DNA of 10,055 nucleotides from Eubacteriales bacterium. Its GTDB lineage: Bacteria; Bacillota; Clostridia; Christensenellales; UMGS416. Numbering within the stretch: the first letter of the stretch is position 1; each line of letters opens with the position of its first letter. Of the stretch, positions 1 through 9,144 are shown piece after piece. Both the position numbers and the translations under genes were made by a program. Below the pieces are notes generated by a model that was given only the letters and a program-made list of their open reading frames with translations, did no database searches and was not told the origin of the DNA. The stretch lies in assembly GCA_028709505.1 (NCBI GenBank), contig JAQVWW010000014.1:1-10055 (forward strand), read 5' to 3'.

Positions 1-404
1 CTGTGCTGGACGCGCTGCCCGCCATACAGCGGCAGTTTGTGCAGAACTTTCACCGCGTATCGGATATTGCCGGCGTGCCGATACGCACGGTGGCCTCCCA
101 CGGCGACTTTGCAAACCGCCGGTTGGGGCTTTTCAACCATAGGCTGTTGGGCGAACCGCTGCGGGCCGAGCTGGGCATTGCGCTGGAGGCTTACGACGCG
201 GCGCTGAACGACCGGCTGACGTTTCGGGCCGCCGACTGCGGCTATCCGCAGTTGTGGACGCCCGGCACGCCGCTGGCGGCGGTGGAAGCCGGCAGCCCCG
301 TCATACTGGTGCTGGTACACCCGCGCCAATGGCAGCGCGCGCCGGTAAGCCGTCTGCGCCAGGACGTGTCCCGGCTCATCGAAGGAGTCAAATATGGAAC
401 GTAA
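1..404 (+). CDS. Probable polysaccharide deacetylase-like protein, C-terminal part (5' end outside window)
   Basis: The reading frame is open from the window edge to a TAA at 402-404, so this is the last ~133 residues of a longer protein. The GTG at position 3 is probably an internal valine. The visible part has a SHGDFANRRLG motif about 33 residues in, then a YPQLW segment and a hydrophobic strand ending in HPRQW near the C-terminus. A His-containing SHG motif and a late 'hydrophobic strand then HPR-aromatic' motif recall NodB-fold polysaccharide deacetylase-like proteins in surface polysaccharide clusters. That assignment is from motif memory, not a search. The catalytic N-terminal half with the metal-binding Asp/His residues is outside the window, so activity cannot be judged. 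It overlaps the next gene by 11 bases, so it belongs to the same operon. It could instead be an unrelated conserved hypothetical protein of such clusters. Confidence 0.55.
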   Translation, partial: VLDALPAIQRQFVQNFHRVSDIAGVPIRTVASHGDFANRRLGLFNHRLLGEPLRAELGIALEAYDAALNDRLTFRAADCGYPQLWTPGTPLAAVEAGSPVILVLVHPRQWQRAPVSRLRQDVSRLIEGVKYGT

Positions 405-1509
405 CGCGCCGCCGCGGGTGCTGCACCTGTGCTCCTACTACTGCGGCACCGATCTGTACCGCAACATGGTGGAGGCGCTGCAGGCCCGGGGTGTGGAAAA
501 CCGCGTATATTGCCCGGTGGACGCCTTGCCGGACGCCGTGGCCCGGACCAGCTTTGCGCTGGATGTCTCGCCGTGCTTTTCCCGGTGGAGCAGGGCGGAT
601 TTTTTTCATAAAAACCGGCTCATTCAGCAGGATATGGCGACGCGCTATCGGCTGGCCGATTACGACGTGCTGCACGCGCATACGCTGTTTACCAACGGCT
701 ACGCCGCCTACCGCGCCCATCAACAATACGGTATCCGCTACATTGTGGCGGTGCGCAACACCGATGTGAACACCTTTTTTAAATATATGGTGCACCTAAG
801 GGGGCTGGGCAACCGGATACTGGACGGCGCGCAGGCCGTGGTGTTCCTGTCGCCGGCTTATCGCGACGGGGTGCTGAAAACCTATGTGCACCCGGCGCTG
901 CGTGAAAAAATTGCCGCCAAAGCCCACTGCATCCCCAACGGCATAGACCCGTTCTGGCACCGCCACGGCGCCGCCCAGGCCGACCTGCCGGATGCGATAC
1001 GGGTGCTGTACGCCGGCGTAATAGACCGCAACAAAAATGTGACCGCCACGCTGCGGGCGCTGGATTTGCTGCGCGGCCGGGGGCGTGACGTGTGCTTTAC
1101 CGTGGCCGGCGCGGTCAGGGACGACGGGATTGCGCGCCAATTGCGCGCGCGGGAATACGTACGGCTGGCCGGCAGCGTGAACAAAGAGACGCTTATCGGC
1201 CTTTACCGGCAGAACCAGGCGTTTGTCATGCCGTCGCTGCGCGAGACATTCGGCCTGGTGTACGCCGAGGCGCTCAGCCAGGGCGTGCCGGTGCTCTACA
1301 GCGCCGGGCAGGGCTTCGACGGGCAGTTCCCGCCGGGGCAGGTGGGCTATCCGGTGGATCCCCTTGACCCGGCGGACATCGCACAGAAGATACTGCTGTG
1401 CCGGCAGGATTTCGCGGCGCTGTCCCGGCGGGCCAACGAGGCGTCCCGCCGGTTCGACTGGGCGCGCATCGCCGGTGCGTACGCGGCGCTTTACCGCGCG
1501 GAGGGCTGA
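394..1509 (+). CDS. GT4-family (GT-B fold) glycosyltransferase
   Basis: This 371-residue protein probably transfers a sugar from a nucleotide-sugar donor to a lipid-linked polysaccharide intermediate at the cytoplasmic face of the membrane. The N-terminal half has a Rossmann-type start (RVLHLCSYY, residues 8-16) and DVLHAHTLF (91-99), typical of family 4 enzymes. The donor-binding half has IPNGID (180-185), VLYAGVIDRNKN (204-215), and the EX7E motif in LRETFGLVYAEAL, with Glu284 and Glu292. The length is normal for the family. The ATG at 394 is chosen because GAAGGAG (381-387) lies six bases upstream and the family N-terminus begins here. It overlaps the upstream gene by 11 bases and is followed after one base by a second GT4 gene. 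Donor and acceptor cannot be told from the sequence. Confidence 0.9.
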   Translation: MERNAPPRVLHLCSYYCGTDLYRNMVEALQARGVENRVYCPVDALPDAVARTSFALDVSPCFSRWSRADFFHKNRLIQQDMATRYRLADYDVLHAHTLFTNGYAAYRAHQQYGIRYIVAVRNTDVNTFFKYMVHLRGLGNRILDGAQAVVFLSPAYRDGVLKTYVHPALREKIAAKAHCIPNGIDPFWHRHGAAQADLPDAIRVLYAGVIDRNKNVTATLRALDLLRGRGRDVCFTVAGAVRDDGIARQLRAREYVRLAGSVNKETLIGLYRQNQAFVMPSLRETFGLVYAEALSQGVPVLYSAGQGFDGQFPPGQVGYPVDPLDPADIAQKILLCRQDFAALSRRANEASRRFDWARIAGAYAALYRAEG

Positions 1510-1510
1510 C

Positions 1511-2668
1511 ATGCGTATCGCCGTGCTGGCCCATTTTCAAAACGACGACACGCCCAGCGCTTCTTACGTGCACGCCCAGGCCCGCGCTTACCGCGCGCTG
1601 GGGCACGACGTGGTGGAGATAGCGCCGGTGCCTTATCTGCCGCCGGGCCGCCGGTGGCAAAAGCGCCGGGCGCTGTATGCCCAATTTACCGGCTGCCGGT
1701 TCTTTGACGGCATACCCGTCTATTATCCCAGGATGCTTTCGTTATCGGGCGGCGTATCCCAGCAGGTAAACGGATACCTGATGTATCGCGCCGTGCTGGG
1801 CCTTGTCAGAAGGCTGCACGCGCAACAGCCCTTTGACATGTTGCACGCCCACATGCTGGAGCGCGAGGGCTACGCCGCCAGCCTGCTGAAAAACAGGCTG
1901 GGCATTTCGGCGGTGGTGACGACGCACGGCACCGACTGCCTGAAATATTTTCTGCCCCGCCCCAAGCGTTATTTGCTGGAGGCCTGCCGCGACGTGGACC
2001 GTGTGGTGGCGGTCAGCCAAAAGCTCAAGGACGTGCTGGATAGCTGGCTGCCCGCCGAACAGACGGTGGTCATCCACAACGGCTACGCGCCGGCGGGCAT
2101 CACGCCGCCGGATGTGCGCCGGGGCGTCCTGTTTGCCGGCAATCTCATCGCGCAGAAGCGGGCGGATCTGCTGCTGCGCGCCTATGCCGCCATCTGTGAG
2201 GACTTTCCCGGGCAGGACCTGACCATCGCCGGGCGCGGCCAACAGCTGCCGGCCCTGCAGGCGCTGGCGGCGCGGTTGGGCATCGCGCACCGCGTGACGT
2301 TTACCGGATATTTGGATAACAAAGAGTTGCAGCGGCGCATGGCGGGCAGCCTGGTGTTCGCGCTGCCCAGCGTGCGCGAGGGCTTTGGCATCGTGTACGT
2401 CGAGGCCATGGCCAACGGCTGCGTGCCGGTGGGCGTGCGCGGCGAGGGTATCGACGGCGTCATCCGTCCGGGCGAGAACGGCATACTCGTTCCGCCCGAC
2501 GACGAGCCGGCGCTGGGCGCGGCGGTGGCCAGGCTGCTGCGTGACGACGCCTATCGGCGCGAACTATCGGCCCAGGCCCGCTGCGACGCCGCGCAGATGA
2601 CGTGGGCGCACAACGCCCGGGCCTATGTACGGCTGTTTGCACAGATTTTAGGGGAGAAAAAACCATGA
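1511..2668 (+). CDS. GT4-family (GT-B fold) glycosyltransferase
   Basis: This 385-residue protein is a second retaining-type GT-B glycosyltransferase, predicted to add one sugar to the polysaccharide repeat unit. It starts with the typical MRIAVLAHFQ strand. It has LHAHMLEREG (111-120), a THGTD motif (138-142), IHNGY (188-192), GVLFAGNLIAQKR (205-217) with the phosphate-binding Lys/Arg pair, and the EX7E motif in VREGFGIVYVEAM, with Glu290 and Glu298. The frame is open further upstream (to 1223) but that stretch overlaps the preceding gene. ATG 1511 is preferred because GGAGGG (1500-1505) lies five bases upstream and the family N-terminus begins there. Its stop overlaps the next start as ATGA (2665-2668), implying translational coupling. 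It is not a recent duplicate of the preceding GT4 gene: the two share motifs only. Confidence 0.92.
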   Translation: MRIAVLAHFQNDDTPSASYVHAQARAYRALGHDVVEIAPVPYLPPGRRWQKRRALYAQFTGCRFFDGIPVYYPRMLSLSGGVSQQVNGYLMYRAVLGLVRRLHAQQPFDMLHAHMLEREGYAASLLKNRLGISAVVTTHGTDCLKYFLPRPKRYLLEACRDVDRVVAVSQKLKDVLDSWLPAEQTVVIHNGYAPAGITPPDVRRGVLFAGNLIAQKRADLLLRAYAAICEDFPGQDLTIAGRGQQLPALQALAARLGIAHRVTFTGYLDNKELQRRMAGSLVFALPSVREGFGIVYVEAMANGCVPVGVRGEGIDGVIRPGENGILVPPDDEPALGAAVARLLRDDAYRRELSAQARCDAAQMTWAHNARAYVRLFAQILGEKKP

Positions 2669-4152
2669 ACCAAAACGTAACGTTGTGGCACAGGCTTGCC
2701 CAGCCCCGCTGGCTTAAATACGCGGCGGTGGCCGTGGGCATGTTTGCCGCCACGCCCTACGGAACGGCGCTCACCGAAGTGACCAATAAAGTTTTCCTGC
2801 TGTGGGGGGCGCTGCTGATACTGCGCGACACGCTGGGCGATCGCGTATGGACACGCGCTACGGCGTCGCTCGTCTGGCTGGCGGCGCTTATTTTTGGCGC
2901 GCTGACGGTGGCGCTCCACGCCAACGTGACGGCCAACACGGCGTCCTGGGCGTGCAATGCCGTGCTGTTCGCCGTATTTTTTACCGTGGACAGCCGCCGG
3001 GACGAGGCCGACGTGCGCCGGGAGATACGCACCTTTAGCCACGTGGCGCTGGCGGTGGGGCTGTGGGTTGTTATCGTATCGCTGGGCAAAGGGCTCTTTG
3101 GAATCAATCAGCCGGTGCTGGGCGCTTATCAGGGCATGGTAAGCCACGAGAACCGGCTGTGGGGCTGGTGCTCCAACGCCAACGGCCTGGGGCAGGTAAG
3201 CTGGCTGACCATCATGGCGGCGGCGGTGGCGGCGGCGCTGTGCGAAAAGCGCCGGATGCGGCTGTGGTACATCGTGCCGATGGCGCTGGGCTTTGTTGCG
3301 ATGGCGCTGAGCGATTCGCGCAGCTGCTTACTGGCGCTGATGGCTTTTGGCGGCGGCGCGACGTTTTTTTTGGCGGCCGACGCGCCGAACAAAGGCGGCA
3401 AACGCCGGGGACTGCGCATCCTGGCCGCCGCGATGGCGACGGTAGTGGCCGCAGGCGCGCTGTACGGCGCCGGCATGGCGGTGCAGGCCGGCTACCCCGC
3501 TGTCAGCCGCTGGGCCAGCGCCTCTTCGGTGGACGAATGGCTGCGCAGCCTGTCCGGTCAGGGTAATGGCCAGGGCGACGGCCAGGTGGATCCGGCGCAG
3601 CCCAACGTTATCGGCCGCGAGAATGAGTGGCAGATGAACGGCGATGTGCTGTCTCGGTTGGAGCTTTCGTCGGGGCGGTTCTATCTGTGGGGGATAGGCG
3701 TTGAAATTCTAAAGGACAACCCGCTGCTGGGCGTGGGGCAGGCCAACGTGTACGACGCGTCTGTTTCCCAGCGCAGCACCGACCCCCGCGCGCACCTGCA
3801 TAACGGCTATTTGCAGACGGCGGTGGCCGACGGGCTGGTGGGTTTTGGGCTGCTGCTGGTGCTGGGCGCGTGCGTGGCCGCCGTATGGGGGGCGGCGCTC
3901 AAACGCCGCCTGGGGCGCGGCGGGCCGGGTAACGCGGTGTTTTATCTGTTGATGGCGGCCGGCGTCAGCGTGGCCGTCAACAACCTATTTGAGTCGTCGT
4001 TCTACCATTCGCTGGGCATGGTGACGACGGTGTTCTGGGTCTATCTGGGCTATAGCGTCTATTATGCCGGCATCGGCGGCCACCGCCGGCCGCTGAGCGT
4101 TCACGCGGCAGCCGGCGCCGTCAGACGCCGCGCAGCGAGGATATTGGGATGA
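2665..4152 (+). CDS. O-antigen ligase/polymerase-like membrane protein (Wzy/WaaL type)
   Basis: This 495-residue integral membrane protein probably polymerises or ligates lipid-linked oligosaccharide on the outer face of the cytoplasmic membrane. By eye there are about 11-12 hydrophobic segments: roughly 15-35, 42-54, 64-84, 92-108, 125-143, 176-193, 200-238 (two), 248-270, then 386-410, 424-442 and 449-468. Between residues ~272 and 385 is a long polar loop, the usual place of the Wzy_C/O-antigen ligase domain. It contains SSGRFYLWG (335-343), NPLLGVGQ (352-359) and HLHNGYLQ (377-384), matching the conserved Arg and His-Asn features of the family. ATG 2665 is chosen over the in-frame ATG at 2602 because GGGGAG (2651-2656) is eight bases upstream and the start forms an ATGA overlap. 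Polymerase and ligase cannot be separated by sequence alone. The cluster context favours a Wzy-like polymerase. Confidence 0.85.
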   Translation: MNQNVTLWHRLAQPRWLKYAAVAVGMFAATPYGTALTEVTNKVFLLWGALLILRDTLGDRVWTRATASLVWLAALIFGALTVALHANVTANTASWACNAVLFAVFFTVDSRRDEADVRREIRTFSHVALAVGLWVVIVSLGKGLFGINQPVLGAYQGMVSHENRLWGWCSNANGLGQVSWLTIMAAAVAAALCEKRRMRLWYIVPMALGFVAMALSDSRSCLLALMAFGGGATFFLAADAPNKGGKRRGLRILAAAMATVVAAGALYGAGMAVQAGYPAVSRWASASSVDEWLRSLSGQGNGQGDGQVDPAQPNVIGRENEWQMNGDVLSRLELSSGRFYLWGIGVEILKDNPLLGVGQANVYDASVSQRSTDPRAHLHNGYLQTAVADGLVGFGLLLVLGACVAAVWGAALKRRLGRGGPGNAVFYLLMAAGVSVAVNNLFESSFYHSLGMVTTVFWVYLGYSVYYAGIGGHRRPLSVHAAAGAVRRRAARILG

Positions 4153-5132
4153 CGACGCAACCATTGGTCAGCATCATTGTGCCGGTATACAACGCCCAGG
4201 CCACGCTGCGCCGGTGCCTGGACTCGCTGTGCGCCCAGACCCATTCCAATCTGGAGATCCTGCTGATCAACGACGGATCGCGCGACGAAAGCGGCGCCAT
4301 CTGCGACGAGTACCAGGCCGGCGATGCGCGCTTTTGCGCACTGCATCAGCCAAACGGCGGCCCCGGCGCCGCCCGCAATGCGGGGCTTGACCGCGCCACC
4401 GGCCAATACCGGGCTTTTGTGGACAGCGACGATTTTGTGCAGCCTGATTTTATCGCGTTTTTGCTGGATAACCTGCTTGCCGAGCAGGCGGATATCTCCA
4501 TCTGCGGCTACTGCGAGGTGGACGCCGCCGGCAAGATGGGCGCCGCCGCGCAGCCTATGCGCCGCGTGATGGACGCCGATGCGGCGATGGGCGCGCTGCT
4601 GGAGAACCGGTGGTTTAAAGACTACTTCTGGAACAAGCTGTACCGCGCGGCGCTGTTCGACGGCCTGCGCTTTGTGCCCGGCCGCATCTATGAGGATGTG
4701 GAGCTGCAGTACCGCATATTCCAGCGGGCGCACAGCGTCGTGTTCGACAACCAGCCCAAGTATTGTTATGTCGAGACGCCGGGCAGCATCCAGCACGGCG
4801 GCTTTAACCTGGCCAAGATGGACGCCGTGTACTTTAGCCAACAGATTGCCGACGACGTGCGCCGCCGCTATCCGCAGCATACCGCCGCCGCCCAGGCCAA
4901 ACTGGTGCGCTGCGCCGGCAGCATCGCGCACGAGATTGCCCGTAACGGCGTTATTTCGGCCTTTGCAGCGCCGTACGCGCAATGCCTGGACATTGTTCGG
5001 CGGCAGTATCACGCCGGCCTTAGAGGGTATTTTGCAGCCAATGACGCCGTGAAGCTGTTTTTGATGAAATGGCTGCCCTTTTTGTACGGCGGCGCGGCGC
5101 GGCTGGCCGCGGCGCTTAAGGCAGGGAGGTAA
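4149..5132 (+). CDS. GT2-family (GT-A fold) glycosyltransferase
   Basis: This 327-residue protein is an inverting-type glycosyltransferase of the EpsJ/WcaA kind, acting on a lipid-linked acceptor in the cytoplasm. The GT-A domain is complete: VSIIVPVYNAQATL (7-20), the nucleotide-binding LINDGSRDES (39-48), GGPGAARNAGLD (70-81), and the metal-binding DxD-type motif FVDSDDF (90-96). Further on are WNKLYRAALF (161-170) and IYEDVE (180-185), whose Glu-Asp pair is the usual place of the catalytic base. The C-terminal ~100 residues are less conserved and end in a hydrophobic, basic stretch (LFLMKWLPFLYGG) that could lie on the membrane. The start overlaps the upstream stop as ATGA. A GAGG at 4137-4140 serves as a modest ribosome binding site. 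It lies three bases before the flippase gene. Confidence 0.93.
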   Translation: MTTQPLVSIIVPVYNAQATLRRCLDSLCAQTHSNLEILLINDGSRDESGAICDEYQAGDARFCALHQPNGGPGAARNAGLDRATGQYRAFVDSDDFVQPDFIAFLLDNLLAEQADISICGYCEVDAAGKMGAAAQPMRRVMDADAAMGALLENRWFKDYFWNKLYRAALFDGLRFVPGRIYEDVELQYRIFQRAHSVVFDNQPKYCYVETPGSIQHGGFNLAKMDAVYFSQQIADDVRRRYPQHTAAAQAKLVRCAGSIAHEIARNGVISAFAAPYAQCLDIVRRQYHAGLRGYFAANDAVKLFLMKWLPFLYGGAARLAAALKAGR

Positions 5133-5135
5133 CCG

Positions 5136-6701
5136 ATGGCAGACAATAACCGGGGCCGGCTGGGCCGCGCGCAATATTCGGCGCTGAACGTGGGCACCAA
5201 CCTGCTGTTCCACGTGCTCAAAGTGCTGGTGGGGTTTGTGGCCCGGCGCGTGTTCTTAGATACGCTGGGCGTGCAGTATTTGGGCGTCAACCAGGTATTC
5301 ACGCAGATCATCAACGTCTTTAGCTTAACCGAGCTGGGCATCGGCACCGCCATTCTTTTTAGCCTGTACGCGCCGCTGGCCGATAACGACACGCAAAAGG
5401 TGGCGGCGCTGCTGGGCCTGTACCGCACGCTGTACCGGCGCATTGCCGCGGTGGTGGCGGCGCTGGGGCTGGCCATGCTGCCGTTTTTGCCGCTGTTTTT
5501 GGACGACGACGTCAACATGCTGCAGGCGCGGCTGGTATTTTTGCTGTTTGTGGCCAACGCCGTCATCAGCTATCTGTACGTCTACAAGGCCAACGTCATC
5601 AACGCCGACCAGCGCGGCTACGTGGTGGGCTTTATCCGCGGCACCGCCACGGTGCTGCTGAACCTGGCGCAGATAGCGGTGCTGCTGATCACGCGCAGCT
5701 TTTTTCTCTACGCGCTGGTCAACACGCTGAGCATCGTGATACAAAACGTGCTGCTGTCGCGCCGGGCCGACACGCTGTATCCGTACATTCGCCAAAAGGA
5801 CGTGCCGGCGCTGCCCGCCGGCGAGCGTAAGGCGCTCTTTGCCCGCACGCGGGCCGTGTTTCTGCACGATATCGGCGGCATCTGCGTCAACAGCACCGAT
5901 AACATCATTTTAAACGTCGTAAAAGGCAACGTCGTAGGCGGCCTGTACTCCAACTACGCCTATGTCACCGCTGTGCTGCGCGATATCCTGCGCCAGATAT
6001 TCGCCGGCGTCACCGCCAGCGTGGGCAACCTCATCGCCGCCGGCGACCGGCAGCGGGTGCTGGATACATACCGCAACCTGATGTTCCTGGATTTTTGGAT
6101 ATACGGCTTTGCGTCGGCGGGGCTGCTGACGCTGCTGACGCCGCTGGTGGCGCTGTGGATGGGCGAGGATATGGTGATGAGCGCCGCCATCGTAACGGTG
6201 CTGGTAATCAACTTCTACCTAGGTGGCATGCGCGAATGCTCGGCGGTGGTCAAGTCGGCCGCCGGCATGTTTGCGCCGGATCGGTACATGCCGCTGGTCG
6301 AGAGCGCCATCAATCTGGTGGCGTCCATCGTGCTGGTCAACCGCATGGGCGTCATCGGTATCTTCATCGGCACGGCCATCAGCACGCTGGCGGTGCCCTT
6401 CTGGGTGCAGCCGCTGGTCGTGCATCGGCTGGTGCTCAAGGCGCCGATGGGCGGCTACTGGCTGCGCTACGCGCAATACCTGGCGGCGGCGGCGGCGGCC
6501 AGCGCGATGACGTATTTGCTGGCGGCGCAGGTTACGCTGGGCAGCGCCGTGGCGGCGTTTGCCGTCAAGCTTATCCTTTGCCTGGCGGTGCCCAACGCGC
6601 TGTTTGCGCTGCTCTTTTTCCGCACGCCGGAGTTTGGCTATTTCATGGGGCTGATGCGCGAGCTGGTCGCAAAGCTGAGCGGGTTTTTGCACAGAAAATA
6701 G
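5136..6701 (+). CDS. Polysaccharide flippase, MOP superfamily (Wzx-type)
   Basis: This 521-residue polytopic membrane protein is predicted to flip undecaprenyl-linked repeat units across the cytoplasmic membrane. The N-terminal region, with ARRVFLDTLGVQYLGVN followed by FSLTELGIGTAILFSLYAPLADND (roughly residues 36-88), is a clear signature of the Wzx/PST group in Bacillota clusters. Many hydrophobic segments follow along the whole length, consistent with 12-14 membrane spans. Basic loops such as SRRADTLYPYIRQKD and GERKALFARTR (about residues 205-240) suit the cytoplasmic side. A strong AGGGAGGT site (5123-5130) overlaps the upstream stop and lies five bases before ATG 5136. It is the last gene of the polysaccharide operon: a hairpin follows directly and the next gene has its own promoter. 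It has no MurJ-like motif that I can see. Confidence 0.88.
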   Translation: MADNNRGRLGRAQYSALNVGTNLLFHVLKVLVGFVARRVFLDTLGVQYLGVNQVFTQIINVFSLTELGIGTAILFSLYAPLADNDTQKVAALLGLYRTLYRRIAAVVAALGLAMLPFLPLFLDDDVNMLQARLVFLLFVANAVISYLYVYKANVINADQRGYVVGFIRGTATVLLNLAQIAVLLITRSFFLYALVNTLSIVIQNVLLSRRADTLYPYIRQKDVPALPAGERKALFARTRAVFLHDIGGICVNSTDNIILNVVKGNVVGGLYSNYAYVTAVLRDILRQIFAGVTASVGNLIAAGDRQRVLDTYRNLMFLDFWIYGFASAGLLTLLTPLVALWMGEDMVMSAAIVTVLVINFYLGGMRECSAVVKSAAGMFAPDRYMPLVESAINLVASIVLVNRMGVIGIFIGTAISTLAVPFWVQPLVVHRLVLKAPMGGYWLRYAQYLAAAAAASAMTYLLAAQVTLGSAVAAFAVKLILCLAVPNALFALLFFRTPEFGYFMGLMRELVAKLSGFLHRK

Positions 6702-6725
6702 CGCCGGGCTGTTTTGCCCGGCGGC
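6702..6725 (+). terminator. Possible terminator hairpin after the flippase gene
   Basis: A perfect 8-bp stem, CGCCGGGC (6702-6709) with GCCCGGCG (6716-6723), encloses the six-base loop TGTTTT, starting one base after the flippase stop codon. The position is right for the end of the polysaccharide operon. It is followed by GCATATTT rather than a proper T-run, so intrinsic termination would be weak. It may be a partial terminator or an RNA-stabilising 3' hairpin. Confidence 0.5.
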
Positions 6726-6786
6726 ATATTTGGCCATACTGGTAAGGAAGAATTTACCTGACGACGGCCCCATACGCTGGGTGGCG

Positions 6787-6802
6787 AAATTTGCAAATTT
6801 GC
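6787..6802. repeat. Tandem AAATTTGC repeat overlapping the -35 element
   Basis: AAATTTGC occurs twice head to tail (6787-6794 and 6795-6802). The first 14 bases (6787-6800) are a perfect palindrome, as are the ten bases GCAAATTTGC (6793-6802). The repeat covers the -35 hexamer of the promoter upstream of remB, so it is placed like an operator. No regulator is identified. A by-chance origin in an AT-rich stretch is possible. Confidence 0.4.
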
Positions 6803-6819
6803 TTATTATATTATATAAT
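6791..6819 (+). promoter_or_regulatory. Predicted sigma-A-type promoter for remB-gyrB-gyrA
   Basis: TTGCAA (6791-6796) and a perfect TATAAT (6814-6819) are separated by 17 bases, the ideal spacing. The -35 matches the TTGACA consensus at four of six positions. Transcription would start near 6826, giving a leader of about 84 bases before remB. Two further TATAAT hexamers (6819-6824, 6826-6831) lie downstream in the same A/T island, so the exact start is uncertain. This is the only good promoter seen between the flippase and gyrB. Confidence 0.65.
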
Positions 6820-6840
6820 ATAATATATAATAATAATAAA
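6803..6840. repeat. 38-base pure A/T island with 22-bp palindrome and (TAA)4
   Basis: Thirty-eight consecutive A/T bases interrupt otherwise GC-rich sequence. Bases 6804-6825 form a perfect 22-bp palindrome and 6828-6839 are four TAA repeats. Part of it is the promoter -10 region. The rest could be an easily melted or curved element, or a binding site for an AT-preferring protein. No DnaA box (TTATCCACA type) lies beside it. Confidence 0.6.
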
Positions 6841-6854
6841 GGAGCCGGGAAAAT

Positions 6855-6891
6855 CCGCCGCCTAGTGAAAGCCAGCGCGGCGGGGTTTTTT
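6855..6891 (+). terminator. Intrinsic-terminator-like hairpin in the remB leader (possible attenuator)
   Basis: CCGCCGC (6855-6861) pairs with GCGGCGG (6877-6883) around a 15-base loop, and six T residues follow at 6886-6891 after two G's. An A-run (6850-6853) upstream makes it partly bidirectional. It lies downstream of the predicted start point and ends just before the remB ribosome binding site, so it would stop remB-gyrBA transcripts unless bypassed. A small alternative hairpin (6846-6849 with 6854-6857) would compete for the 5' arm. I recognise no known riboswitch or T-box motif. Confidence 0.6.
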
Positions 6892-6909
6892 GGTGGAAGG
6901 AAGGCAACT

Positions 6910-9134
<2,225 letters not shown>

Positions 9135-9144
9135 GGTAGCAACG

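Noticed and set aside
1223..1510. Upstream extension of the second GT4 gene within the same open frame
   Set aside because: The extra residues are Arg/Ser/Pro-rich and overlap the preceding gene in another frame. ATG 1511 has a good ribosome binding site and the family N-terminus.
4101..5213. Antisense open frame of 370 codons opposite the GT2 gene
   Set aside because: It mirrors a clear glycosyltransferase with intact motifs. The length is explained by scarcity of stop codons in GC-rich DNA; composition is His/Arg/Ala/Val-rich and unlike a real protein.
6803..6840. Replication origin (unwinding element with DnaA-trio-like TAA repeats)
   Set aside because: No DnaA-box cluster lies next to it and dnaA/dnaN are not in the window. 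A promoter explains the position better.
6826..6909. T-box or known riboswitch in the remB leader
   Set aside because: No T-box AGGGUGGNACCGCG-like sequence or other class signature is visible, and the leader is too short for most classes.
6865..6909. GTG start at 6865 giving a 15-residue N-terminal extension of RemB
   Set aside because: It lies inside the terminator-like loop, the nearest GGAG is 20 bases away, and the family N-terminus matches ATG 6910, which has a strong ribosome binding site.
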